From: Natrinema gari JCM 14663
Lineage (GTDB): Archaea > Halobacteriota > Halobacteria > Halobacteriales > Natrialbaceae
DNA: 64,000 nt
Direction: 5' to 3'
Assembly (NCBI RefSeq): GCF_000337175.1
Contig: NZ_AOIJ01000086.1
Span: 30,882-94,881 of the forward strand
Shown: positions 17,201 to 25,092 of the stretch, in pieces
How the letters are laid out: every line of letters begins with the position of its first letter
How positions within the stretch are numbered: position 1 is the stretch's first letter
The notes under the pieces: generated by a model
Seen by the model: only the letters and a program-made list of their open reading frames with translations
What the model was told of the DNA's origin: nothing
Database searches by the model: none
Translations under genes and position numbers: made by a program

Positions 17201-18425
17201 AAACACAGTCAAGTTCTTTGAAGGGAAAAATATCGAACGATATCAGATCTCATGGCCAGGATTACATCTAGATTATCGACCGAATGAAATCTATGGTCCA
17301 CGACATCCCCAATTATTCGAATCGGAGAAGATAGCAGTCCGGTATGTATCTGATGATGATGATTCGTTACTTGCCGCATATGACGATGAAGGAATGTATA
17401 CAGACCATTTAGTCGTTCTTTGTACTCATTACGAGAATATTTCTGGAACCGGTTTACAAGATGAGTTTGATGGATTCTCCCAATTAAATAAGCCATATTC
17501 ATTAAGGTCAATACTTGCAATAATCAATTCCAGTTTGACTAATTTCTACTATGCTAACAGATTCGCCACAGGTAGTCTTCAAGGTAACTACTCTCACGTT
17601 TATCCACGTTCTGTCCGTAGATTCCCAATTCCAGACATCTCATTTTCATCTAATAGTGAACAGCGGGAGAATATCGATAGTATTGAAGATAGTAGTGATG
17701 AGAACTATTTTGAAGAAGTTCAAAGTGTATTAAAATCAAATGAGATGGTTGACGGAGAACAAGCACACGACTGTTTAGAAGAGCTCTGTAAAATTATGAT
17801 TAGAACTAAGCAAGAAAGAGAGAGTCTTAATCTTGTTCTTCGAGATCATATTGGTCCCTATTCTGATGGTCCCTCTCTCTCTGACGTTGGCCTCACACAA
17901 CCTCCAGAAGAATTAGCTGACTCGATCCTCAGCGACACAACTGAAGACTGGGAAAATCTCCGCATCGGTACTGTTAGGGTTATTCGTGAGTCCGCTACTT
18001 CCATCGAAATTCGCCAGACAGCCCGTTACAAACCGGAAAACGAGGATAAACACGAGACCGACCGTTGGGGTTACACCGAAACCGAGCCCCTGCCGGCGCT
18101 GAAAATTTCGGATCTCACGGAAACCGAGGCCGACCTGATCGAGGCCTTCGTCCCCGTCGCCGTCGACGAGGCCGGCGGCTTCGCGAACTTCCGCGAGAAC
18201 GCCACCAAAACTAACTCCCCTGTCGATCGGCTCCGAAAGCTCACCCTGCCCGCCGTCGACGACGTTCGGGACGGCCTCGAGAGCTACCTTGAGACGAAAG
18301 CGCGAGCCGAGGAACTCGAGGCGAAGATCGAAAAGACGGACGAGTTGATCGATGAAATCGTCTACGAACTGTACGGGCTGACTGAGGAGGAAATCGAGAT
18401 CGTTGAGGAAACCGTTGAGAACTGA
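14220..18425 (+). CDS. Type IIG restriction-modification enzyme (fused nuclease and methyltransferase)
   Basis: This 1401-residue protein combines all functions of a restriction system. An N-terminal PD-(D/E)xK nuclease shows D94 in 'YVDVLLFE' and E129-x-K131 in 'VEAKQWD'. A helical spacer with 'GAYYTPDYVV' (near residue 489) leads to a gamma-class N6-adenine methyltransferase with motif I 'DPAMGSGHFL' (D542) and motif IV NPPW (789-792). The C-terminal part should be the target recognition domain, ending in a coiled coil. From about 16530 to 17990 the DNA turns AT-rich with different codon use, then returns to haloarchaeal composition, so the motif IV/specificity region appears transferred. 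There is no separate S, M or R gene nearby, as expected for a Type IIG/IIL enzyme. No frameshift is visible, so it is likely active. Confidence 0.92.
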   Translation: MSQATLSDRPYTNSNLFSGYYLDERIQDREEWDCDDAARAAMDDLQELYDLESGLVDGYKEDPLIDNWIDEVLEVLGFGTNVETTLPEGGGYVDVLLFETTEARRDAAEVYLSSEDTTDLFERGVGLVEAKQWDADFTTRFSDQRPYRNASHQIKHYLERTPERIQWGVLTNGRKWRLYGTNDYETQTYYEIDLPELLERGDLEAFKYFYTFFRPAAFRESGGTTFLDSVWSESETVAQELGEDLQDNVFTALRVLGRGFAETNDLAIEPDDDAGLGELKEQSLVLLYRLMFVLYAESRGLIHPEGGDAVAEYEENFSLDELRLEIHEEIGEVDAGFDDAYSEHSTTMWSRLEDLFRLIDEGEESLGIPPYNGGLFNRETHDFLAEHEVSNRYLAEVIYRISTTENDEGRYVLADYADLDTRHLGSVYEGLLEHQFRIAPEAYAAVAADGGQVWKPATEVSVAEAVETVDEGGLYVVNDEGERKATGAYYTPDYVVTYIVEETVGPLVDEIKADLEAQGLEPGTHEYLGAFYRRVTDLKILDPAMGSGHFLTRATEYLAQQVMEEVREIEGATAFDEQRVRRDVAKECIYGVDLNGMAVELAKLSMWLETLAADQPLAFLDHHLKAGNSLVGSDVTDVLSSESADGDGQLTLHQALARVRQDTLEHVMERMQELLEIDNESLADVKSMEEIYDEVRADPFYQRLFEVANVHTAERFDLDVPEGAYERMAGAIDDADEWADVREEPWFQTAQAMSEDEAFFHWELEYPEVFFDDDGEKRPDSGFDAVIGNPPWVNAWEMTDSEKGDLVREAIEALREDNEILKGHWDLYVPFILLSSEILRDDGFFSFIIPNAFCREKYAEEIRERYLSKYQLRSVTPSGAKNVFTGVSRQTVIPVFKKSKPDLETDSVTVDENFIQQSVRSSNLKKVTQQVFYDTPGCQIRYGSGLRELELLEEIERKAIRVGDICYVNYGAQISSKQKGGFGKEKFLSEDDNENTVKFFEGKNIERYQISWPGLHLDYRPNEIYGPRHPQLFESEKIAVRYVSDDDDSLLAAYDDEGMYTDHLVVLCTHYENISGTGLQDEFDGFSQLNKPYSLRSILAIINSSLTNFYYANRFATGSLQGNYSHVYPRSVRRFPIPDISFSSNSEQRENIDSIEDSSDENYFEEVQSVLKSNEMVDGEQAHDCLEELCKIMIRTKQERESLNLVLRDHIGPYSDGPSLSDVGLTQPPEELADSILSDTTEDWENLRIGTVRVIRESATSIEIRQTARYKPENEDKHETDRWGYTETEPLPALKISDLTETEADLIEAFVPVAVDEAGGFANFRENATKTNSPVDRLRKLTLPAVDDVRDGLESYLETKARAEELEAKIEKTDELIDEIVYELYGLTEEEIEIVEETVEN

Positions 18426-18529
18426 TCCCCAGTAGTCTCCTGTAATCCTGTACAGAGCGTGGATGTATCAGTCCAGGGGGCATCGTTACACCTGTCGAAC
18501 AGCACTGTACGTACAGTTCAGCTGTTTTG

Positions 18530-18754
18530 CTATGAGATGAATGGCAGCCCGTTCCAACGCACCGCTCGCAGTATCATGGCAACGGCCATCATAACCCACA
18601 CAACAGCCCAAACGGTGTCCGGAACTGGGTCTTGAATAGTGTCGGTGAGAATTGCTCCAGCAGACACGACACTGACCACTACAAACCCGATTTTGATGCC
18701 CCAGGGAAGTCGAGTCAGCAGGCCGGTCCTTGAACCATTACTATTTTCCGACAT
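18530..18754 (-). CDS. Small membrane protein
   Basis: A 74-residue protein starting MSENSNGS, with two hydrophobic segments (about residues 23-40 and 48-67) and a few charged residues between. An in-frame ATG five codons upstream is also possible. It lies convergent to the restriction gene in a compositionally mixed stretch. It looks like an uncharacterised haloarchaeal two-helix membrane protein. Confidence 0.5.
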   Translation of the reverse strand: MSENSNGSRTGLLTRLPWGIKIGFVVVSVVSAGAILTDTIQDPVPDTVWAVVWVMMAVAMILRAVRWNGLPFIS

Positions 18755-18908
18755 ATCACTCAGTAACATGTCTACTCGTATACTTGTTCTGGTAGGATAG
18801 AATAGCTAACACCATGCGAACATACTCCTGTCACAAACTGTGGCGATGCCCGCTAACTGGCCCATTAGTAAACAAAATATATGGTAGATGGGTTAAAATA
18901 CCCACATA

Positions 18909-19064
18909 ATGAATGATAATTCGATTATTTTACGCCTCAATCTGATTATCGCACTTTTGCTTAGCAAGCTTGTGCTGCTGCTTACCTTTATTTTCCCTCT
19001 AGAACTGTTTCTTATGGGAGGGACTTTGATTGTATTCCTCAGTCCTTACTGGCTGTGCTACTGA
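18909..19064 (+). CDS. 51-residue hydrophobic peptide
   Basis: An ATG at 18909 opens a 51-codon frame ending TGA at 19064. The peptide is almost entirely hydrophobic after a short polar start (MNDNS), with segments 'LNLIIALLLSKLVLLLTF' and 'LMGGTLIVFLSP' compatible with two membrane helices. The AT-rich sequence just upstream could hold a promoter. Small size limits certainty. Confidence 0.35.
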   Translation: MNDNSIILRLNLIIALLLSKLVLLLTFIFPLELFLMGGTLIVFLSPYWLCY

Positions 19065-19287
19065 TCCGATTTCTTCGATAAGTTCGCAGGTCTGCTGAAC
19101 AGTTGGTTCAACACTAAGCGCTTGGAAGAAACAAAGTCGATCTGTTACAACTATCCTCTCTATTCAGCACGCGACTGCTACCAGAATCCGGACAGGTGGG
19201 GCCCGAGCTTGCTGAATAGAGGGCCCGTATCGAGTGAGTCAGGACTGGTTGATTCGTTTTATTTGACTGGCCTTCGACCAAACCAGT

Positions 19288-19506
19288 ATGGTCATCTCAA
19301 CCGAGTCAGCGTGGGAACAGGTTGCTGAGGAGTTCGCCCGGGAGTATCAAGATGCAGTCGTCTACGGCGACCGCCAACAGGAGGTCGTTCTCCACGACGG
19401 TGCCCTCCGGTTATTGATGAACGGGTGGGTCGAACTCCCGTCAGGTCGTCTGCTTTCTCCTGATGCCGTCCACCACGTCGACCCCGTCCCGGAGCAAGAG
19501 CCATAG
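19288..19506 (+). CDS. Small hypothetical protein (72 residues)
   Basis: An acidic 72-residue protein ('AWEQVAEEFAREYQDAVVYG', 'VELPSGRLLSPDAVHHVD') with haloarchaeal codon use, in contrast to the AT-rich surroundings. It has no signal peptide and no metal motif. It is probably a real orphan gene in the accessory stretch; no function is recognised. Confidence 0.55.
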   Translation: MVISTESAWEQVAEEFAREYQDAVVYGDRQQEVVLHDGALRLLMNGWVELPSGRLLSPDAVHHVDPVPEQEP

Positions 19507-19871
19507 AACGTCATTGCCTGCTAGATACAACTTCTATATTCAGCACGTCCTCCTCAAACTATCAGTAGTTGAGGATTTCAACAGAGCCCAGTTCGTATAC
19601 CTTTGCTGTGACTACTCGGCAAGCGGTACGTATCGGTGATACAGATATCGTTGTATTACGAATTTTCGGTCTGCAATTGGGTGCGGGAAACAGAACTACG
19701 GTGCCGACGGCGCACATGCGAAAACTGCTAGGAGAAATGGGGATGTATCGATCTCTCTCAGAAATTGTCCGTTCGGATGTTCCATATTCAAACTTGAATC
19801 CCCTTGGTTGTTGGGGTACATTTTGCAGCATTGACATCTCTTTTTCCTCTGGGTGCAGAAGATATGAACGC
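19507..19871. other. Gene-poor spacer holding one IS6-like end
   Basis: About 365 nt without a supportable gene. The frame of the downstream gene is open through part of it, but its translation is low-complexity and lacks haloarchaeal character. The only structure recognised is the IS6-like end at 19571-19588. Confidence 0.5.
19571..19588 (-). repeat. IS6-family-like end sequence, copy 1
   Basis: Read on the minus strand it is GGCTCTGTTGAAATCCTC. This resembles terminal inverted repeats of IS6-family elements, which typically open GGCTCTGTTG or GGCACTGTTGCAAA. An identical 18-bp copy in the same orientation lies at 20569-20586. No transposase is between them. Confidence 0.5.
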
Positions 19872-20501
19872 ATGCAACAAATTAGTGAAGTCCACTTTAC
19901 GACTCACGGCAAGACCGACAACCGACAACTCATCGACCGATACATCTTAGACGCAGTCGAGAGACTCCCGCAGCAGGAGTTCTGCGATCACGCGGCGTTC
20001 ATGCCCTTGACACACGACGCAGTCGGTGGCGGCAACGTCTGGATCACGGTTGCAGGCGACATGGAAACTCTCGTCGACCACGAGTCCGACGACTGGGACT
20101 ACCTTGTCGAGGAAGGGCTCGTGTCGGAGTGGGACGTGACCGAGGTGACGGAGGACTGGTACGAAATTGCAGGGGAACAGGGTGGAGAGTTACTACTCCA
20201 ACTCCATCGCGTTGCGAATCAGGCGACTAAGGCCGCTTTCGAGGAATTCGAGACCCCACCAGCGCCAGTTGACACCTATCCAGAAGAGGATGCAAAACAC
20301 CCGGTCGGGTGGTGGATGGTGCTTGACACTATGTCGGGGCATCAAGAGTATACCTTCGAGGAAAGAGTGGAAGCGTTCTTGCACGGCATTCGGCACAAGT
20401 ATAAGGATATTTCTAAGTTGGAATCGCCTGAAAAGGCGGCCCAGCAAATCGATGAGTGCATTCAATCACTCGAAACGTTCCGAAACGAGATCCAAGACTG
20501 A
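19872..20501 (+). CDS. Hypothetical acidic protein between IS6-like ends
   Basis: A 209-residue soluble acidic protein from ATG 19872; the open frame continues upstream, but that part is not protein-like. It has 'ILDAVERLPQQEFCDHAAF', 'WDYLVEEGLVSEWDVTEV' and a C-terminal helical 'FEERVEAFLHGIRHKYKD'. It is flanked by two identical 18-bp IS6-like end sequences, which suggests arrival on a composite or degenerate element. The function is unknown. Confidence 0.6.
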   Translation: MQQISEVHFTTHGKTDNRQLIDRYILDAVERLPQQEFCDHAAFMPLTHDAVGGGNVWITVAGDMETLVDHESDDWDYLVEEGLVSEWDVTEVTEDWYEIAGEQGGELLLQLHRVANQATKAAFEEFETPPAPVDTYPEEDAKHPVGWWMVLDTMSGHQEYTFEERVEAFLHGIRHKYKDISKLESPEKAAQQIDECIQSLETFRNEIQD

Positions 20502-20909
20502 CGACATCATCGCGATAAATTCGCACGTGTAGTGTACAGTAGATTCACGAGCACAAGTCTCTAAAGAAGAGGATTTCAACAGAGCCACTTCAGCGAAGAC
20601 TCCGCTCCACTTGTTGTTGCCCTTTGAGAGAGCGCTTCTCACTGTTTACTCGTCTCGAGCAGCGTCCTTCTGAACGTCTTCGCTTTGACTAGGCCGGTCG
20701 TCTGAATCGTTGTTGTTGGATATAGTATAAAATTAGTAATTCGACATAGGTCTGTTGCGGTCAATCCGTCTCTCCGACAGTTGCTTCAAAATATATCCAC
20801 TCGAGGCCCCGATTACAGCCCGGTCGACCGACGTGTGATGTCGACGTGGTGGTGGTTCCGAAGGCCCCCGCCGATCGACCGGGTGACTGTCGGGGCTCGA
20901 GCGAGCCCC
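20502..20909. other. Gene-free region with IS6-like end
   Basis: Contains the second IS6-like end and no supportable gene. The segment near 20720-20745 is AT-rich. Confidence 0.5.
20569..20586 (-). repeat. IS6-family-like end sequence, copy 2
   Basis: Identical over 18 bp to 19571-19588 and in the same orientation. Direct rather than inverted arrangement means the pair cannot be the two ends of one intact element; they are more likely remnants of separate insertions or solo ends after deletion. Confidence 0.5.
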
Positions 20910-21071
20910 TTAGTCGGTGTGGACGAGGTTCGGCGGCACGGTACAGCCACAGGGGCTCGCCAGAGCGGTCATGGGGCCGGAGACGGTGAGGAACCCGATG
21001 GGGGTGCCACAGCGCGGGCACTCCGGGGGCGGCGAGTCGGCGTCCGGATCGCCGTCGCGACCGCTAGGCAT
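20910..21071 (-). CDS. CPxCG-type zinc-ribbon microprotein
   Basis: A 53-residue protein (start MPSGRDGDPDAD) with a CPRCGTP knuckle and a second CGC pair near 'ASPCGCTVPPN', a plausible four-cysteine zinc site. Such small zinc-finger proteins are abundant in haloarchaea and act in regulation or as protein adaptors. A longer frame upstream is possible, but ATG 21071 gives haloarchaeal-like sequence throughout. It is alone on this strand. Confidence 0.65.
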   Translation of the reverse strand: MPSGRDGDPDADSPPPECPRCGTPIGFLTVSGPMTALASPCGCTVPPNLVHTD

Positions 21072-21377
21072 GGGTCGCACACCTCGAGCAAGCGAGCAGC
21101 GATGACACTCCTGCAGTGGGGCGATTCCGCGGTCGTGCGGGACGTTTATATCCCGGTAGAATGTACGCAATCATTGCTTGCAAATCCCGCCTGGGATTTG
21201 GAAGCGAGTCTCGAGTGCTGGTTCCACCCGGGACGTTTCGATACGTCCCCTTTCCTTTGGAGACTGCTTCCAGTATATCCGTTGACTCGTTGGCACTTAT
21301 ATCTACTGCAAGCGGCGCGAAATCGACCGTCGCCGCCCGCGCTCCTCGGCGCTCGAGCACCCCTTGCTTGCGGCGGG
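21072..21377. other. Gene-free region
   Basis: About 306 nt with no gene I can support. A TATA-like 'GTTTATATC' is present around 21145-21155 on the plus strand without a clear gene behind it. Confidence 0.4.
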
Positions 21378-21542
21378 TCACGGCCCGTGGCGCGACTCGA
21401 GGCCCGCCCTGCGGACGCGGCTGTGCGCCTCGGGGTTGATTTGGACGGGGTTCAGTCTCCGCTCAATAGAACGGATCTCGCCCTCTGTGAGAGTGTCCGG
21501 AACCGTCCTGTCTATGGTTCCGTCGAACGGTGAAGCAGTCAT
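21378..21542 (-). CDS. 54-residue hypothetical protein
   Basis: A short frame from ATG 21542 to TGA 21378. The translation has a credible helical segment ('TLTEGEIRSIERRLNPVQ') and a basic C-terminal end. No homolog is recognised; it could be the truncated front of a longer protein, since similar composition continues past the stop. Confidence 0.3.
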   Translation of the reverse strand: MTASPFDGTIDRTVPDTLTEGEIRSIERRLNPVQINPEAHSRVRRAGLESRHGP

Positions 21543-21747
21543 CGAATCGACTGTCAAATATTATTTCAGGTTCTAGTGGTAGCCACTGAAATACTGCACC
21601 CGGTTTCGTCTACCGATCCAATGAGGCCTCAGCACCTCTGTCTGCAAATAATATGGATTGTATTGTTGTACTAGAGGTTTCATGTAAGTAGTTGTAAGAT
21701 AAATACTCGTACCTGTCCCTAATTTTTACATTCAACAGGTTAGTAAA

Positions 21748-21755
21748 TTATATAT
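21748..21755 (+). promoter_or_regulatory. TATA box of the halocin-like gene
   Basis: TTATATAT lies 24-31 nt before the GTG at 21779, in an AT-rich leader. This is typical archaeal promoter spacing for a leaderless mRNA and supports the GTG as the start; an ATG four bases upstream runs into a stop codon after eight codons. Confidence 0.6.
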
Positions 21756-21778
21756 TGTTTCAGTTGAATGTCTAATGT

Positions 21779-23797
21779 GTGGCACCCAACAATACCAATA
21801 GCGATCCGACTAGGCGAAAAGTCCTTCAACGTACTGCAGCCGCAGGCACGGCGGTTATTGGCTCCTCAATCAGTGCAAGTGCGTCCTCGAACAGTCTTAA
21901 CGATATCAATGAACGGGGATCACCCGAATTAGATACCGGTAACGGTGATCGGACTGTCACGATCCGCTCGAATGAGACAGCGTCGTATACCTTCCAAGTG
22001 ACAGGAACGATAACGCCGACAGGGGCACCAAATAGGGCACTTGATCACGGCACAGCGTCGGTCACGCTGTCAAATGACACCCACGAATACACGTTCGCCG
22101 GTGAGTTCACTGAGTTTGAGGTCGAAGGAGAGGCAGCTGTCTTTGTCGACGGTGACCCCTTCGACGTTGAGGCATTCCCTCAAACCACCCTGTCAATTGT
22201 TCCTCAGGAACCGATAGAGGTGGATGTGTCTGCGAGCGGGAGACTCGAGACTGAATCCAACTCCCTCGACAAGCCGAATAAGCGAACCGTTCAAGGAACG
22301 ATTCGCAACCGAACGGTTCTCTCTTATGCTGGCGAACTCACACACTTCGATATCAACGGCCGTGCGGAAGTGCAGAAAAACGGCCACTCGGTCGATCCAT
22401 CCGAAGTTCTTCCATCGTCGCTCCCGGGCGAAGTATCTCTCACCGGTCCTGACATCGATGTGACCGTCGGTGTTTCGGGTGAAGCCGCTTCTGACCACCC
22501 CTCTGTTCATTCCAGCGACGGGAACATTACTGCGCCTGCGACCGGCTCCGGGACGACTGCTAGGTACGACGGCCGTGTCGAATCCATCGAACTCGAGAAC
22601 GGTGCCTCGGCGGAGATCGTCCCTGAGTCGAAGCGTGTGGTCTGTACGGCACCTGAAGAGCAGGCGATTACGTTCTCGACGCAGTCAACGGAAGCGTTCA
22701 TTTACAACGAGGAAGTCCACAAGAACCCAGAGGTCACGGTTGCTGCCGGGGAAACAGAACGAATACAGTACTTCGGTGATGTAACTACTGTTTCCATCAA
22801 CCAAGTTGAGGTGTCATTCGACTACGAACGCTACGAGGATGCGAAGTCGTCAGCACGCCTCCAGATGGCCGCGGAGTTCGAACGACAGGACGCTTATAAT
22901 CGCCTCCGTGCTGAGGTAGCAGGGCGGGTCCGCCACGACGCCGCTGGTATCTACGCTATCTCGGCAGACGCTGAGCCCCGTCCTGTTGATGCCGTGGTGT
23001 TCAAACTGACTGATGTTCACCACGGAAATGAGGGTTCAATGAGCATCACGAAACACCGAAACTCTGGGTCCATAGTCGCCGGGAAGAATACCTACCACTG
23101 GCGAACAGACGATGGTCTCCTCGAAAAGATGCAACTTGACACGCTTGAAGTTGGGTCGGCGACAACCATGTCGTCCGCGGGGCTTGCCACCGAAACGTTC
23201 GATTTCGACGTTCCACAAGGAGTGTCAACCCAGCAAGTGGAAACGCCGGATTTGGCTTCGAACGTTCAATGGAGTGACTGGATTGGAGACATCTACGATG
23301 AGCTGAAAGATGTCGCTTCCGGGATTGCCGGCGTCAGTGCCGATTATCTGGCCAGGGCGATCGAGTACGCCGAGATAACCGCCACAGAAATTGCGGTCAC
23401 CAGTGGGAAAATCCTGTGTAACACGCTTAACTCGTTCCAAGAACTGGCAACGAAGTTCATCGACGACGCTAACCTCAAAGCGTTTTGGAAAGTCCGTATT
23501 ACGGGTTATTCGTCGATGATTTCACTTATTGGGAGTGGAGTATTCGAAGCTATTGGTAATGAGAACTACGACTGTGGGGCTTGTGTCGCATTTATACGGT
23601 TATCGCTGGATGTTGGGCTTTGTGGAGGCGGGGTGAGCGCATTCTGCTCGGCCTTCTCATTAACGACACTCGGTCTCGGGACGGTTCCGTGCGTGGCTTT
23701 GGGTGAGGCGATCTGTTCGTATACCATCATGGCTCTCCCTGATGCAAAGGATATCTGTAGTGGCCATACAGAACCGGATGAAGCAGCCTTCTGTTAG
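21779..23797 (+). CDS. Tat-exported 672-residue precursor with C-terminal halocin C8-like domain
   Basis: The N-terminus has a twin-arginine signal (R12-R13-K-V-L) and an alanine-rich h-region, so the folded protein is exported. About 500 residues of beta-rich, Ser/Thr-rich repeats ('ASYTFQVTGTITPTG', 'SYAGELTHFDINGRAEV', 'TARYDGRVESIELENGASA') follow, then a helical linker. The last ~75 residues are hydrophobic and cysteine-rich: C599, C602, C615, C623, C638, C646, C660 and C672, the last being the final residue. The CxxC opening, the C-x7-C-x14-C-x7-C core and the terminal Cys closely follow halocin C8, an archaeal peptide antibiotic also released from a Tat-exported precursor whose N-terminal part gives immunity. 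The N-terminal part here is far larger. The gene is isolated in a low-GC accessory stretch. Halocin-like identity of the tail is strong by pattern; antibiotic activity is inference. Confidence 0.8.
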   Translation: MAPNNTNSDPTRRKVLQRTAAAGTAVIGSSISASASSNSLNDINERGSPELDTGNGDRTVTIRSNETASYTFQVTGTITPTGAPNRALDHGTASVTLSNDTHEYTFAGEFTEFEVEGEAAVFVDGDPFDVEAFPQTTLSIVPQEPIEVDVSASGRLETESNSLDKPNKRTVQGTIRNRTVLSYAGELTHFDINGRAEVQKNGHSVDPSEVLPSSLPGEVSLTGPDIDVTVGVSGEAASDHPSVHSSDGNITAPATGSGTTARYDGRVESIELENGASAEIVPESKRVVCTAPEEQAITFSTQSTEAFIYNEEVHKNPEVTVAAGETERIQYFGDVTTVSINQVEVSFDYERYEDAKSSARLQMAAEFERQDAYNRLRAEVAGRVRHDAAGIYAISADAEPRPVDAVVFKLTDVHHGNEGSMSITKHRNSGSIVAGKNTYHWRTDDGLLEKMQLDTLEVGSATTMSSAGLATETFDFDVPQGVSTQQVETPDLASNVQWSDWIGDIYDELKDVASGIAGVSADYLARAIEYAEITATEIAVTSGKILCNTLNSFQELATKFIDDANLKAFWKVRITGYSSMISLIGSGVFEAIGNENYDCGACVAFIRLSLDVGLCGGGVSAFCSAFSLTTLGLGTVPCVALGEAICSYTIMALPDAKDICSGHTEPDEAAFC

Positions 23798-23907
23798 CCG
23801 GTAGCTCGTCCAGCATCGGCTACTCTGCAGATATTTCGGCAATTGAATAAATGTGTTTCGTATAATGGCAAGTAAGTTTATTATAACTATGTCGCGGATA
23901 TGAGTCC

Positions 23908-25092
23908 ATGGGAAGTGACTCCCTCCGCCGTCGGCTGCCGGCCGTCCTGGCGATCGGAGCCACACTCAGTCCGGCCATCGGAATCGGCTGGTTCGGCTGG
24001 GACTTGCTCCCGCTCCTGGTCGTCTACTGGCTCGAGGCGGTCGTCTACGTCACCCGCTGTTCGCTCGAGTCGCTGTTTGCCGGTCGCCCCGTCGACGACG
24101 ACTACTACGGGCTCTTCCTCCCTCTCGAACGCCTCCGCGAGAAACGTGGGAGCGTGCGCGTTGTCGAGTGGCTCCCGCCGGTCTTCCCGCGAAACGTGCC
24201 GTTCGCGCTCAACGGCGGGTGGCTGCTCTTCGCGCTCGGGACGCTCGGGGCTCTTACCATGCTCTTCGCTCGTCCCCCGGGCACCCTCGAGCGAGGGACG
24301 TTGGTCGGCATCGGCGGCGCGACCGTGCTCGTCGTGGGCAGGCACGCGGCCACGCTCCTCGAGTCGATCCGCTCCGACCGGTACAAAACATGGACGGCAC
24401 TGTCGCCGTTCGCCCGTCGGCGCAGGCTTGCCGTCGGTATCGTCGCCGTTCTCGTCCCGATCGTGGGTCTCGGGGCCACCCGGACCGAGCTTGGGCTCAC
24501 GGCGACGGTCGGCCTGCTTCTCGCGACGAAACTCTGGTACGATCTCCTCGACCTCCGCACGCCCGACGACCAGCCGACCGACCCCCAGCGGGACGAGACC
24601 GCGATCGACGTGCCCGAGACTGCGCCACTCGCCGTCGGCCACACCGACGGACGCGGGATCGCCCTCGACGCGCTCGTCCTCGGCGCGATGCTGGCGCTGC
24701 TCCCGCCGGTCGGGTTCGTGATCCTGTTCTCGAGTGTCGCGGTTGGTCTCTGGGTCGGCCTTCCCGCGGGTGTCGCGACGGTCGTGCTCCTCGTCGCCGC
24801 CCGCGCGGCGTTGGAACTCCCGATCGCGTCTCTCAGGGTCGGTGCCGTGGAGTACCGCGTGTACGATGCCGCCGTGATTGCGTACGATACGAGGCTCGAC
24901 GCGCCGCAGTGGCGGCTGCCCCGATGCGAGATTACGGACGTCCGGACGGACACTGCGTTCATGAGCCCCCTCCTGTCCGGGGCCGTCGGCACCGTCCGGA
25001 TCGACTGTGCGGATGGCTCGTCGCGCTCGCTCTCACTGGTCCGGAACCCGGAGGCGGTCGGTCGGGCCCTCGCTGTCGGAGCGACCGCCTGA
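23908..25092 (+). CDS. Multi-pass membrane protein with C-terminal soluble domain (DUF6498-like)
   Basis: A 394-residue protein. Hydrophobic segments lie near residues 9-28, 27-47, 105-122, 128-147, 170-188, 195-212 and 255-300. The last ~80 residues form a soluble beta-rich domain ('AVEYRVYDAAVIAYDTRLD', 'ALSSG'-free acidic loops), reminiscent of bacterial PH-like domains. 'LLVVYWLEAVVYV' near the start fits the DUF6498 family known in haloarchaea. It is monocistronic. No transport or catalytic motif is seen. Confidence 0.7.
   Translation: MGSDSLRRRLPAVLAIGATLSPAIGIGWFGWDLLPLLVVYWLEAVVYVTRCSLESLFAGRPVDDDYYGLFLPLERLREKRGSVRVVEWLPPVFPRNVPFALNGGWLLFALGTLGALTMLFARPPGTLERGTLVGIGGATVLVVGRHAATLLESIRSDRYKTWTALSPFARRRRLAVGIVAVLVPIVGLGATRTELGLTATVGLLLATKLWYDLLDLRTPDDQPTDPQRDETAIDVPETAPLAVGHTDGRGIALDALVLGAMLALLPPVGFVILFSSVAVGLWVGLPAGVATVVLLVAARAALELPIASLRVGAVEYRVYDAAVIAYDTRLDAPQWRLPRCEITDVRTDTAFMSPLLSGAVGTVRIDCADGSSRSLSLVRNPEAVGRALAVGATA

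Noticed and set aside
19569-19871. N-terminal extension of the 209-residue hypothetical protein
   Set aside because: The extra 101 residues are not acidic and lack protein character; ATG 19872 is a better start and an IS6-like end lies inside the extension.
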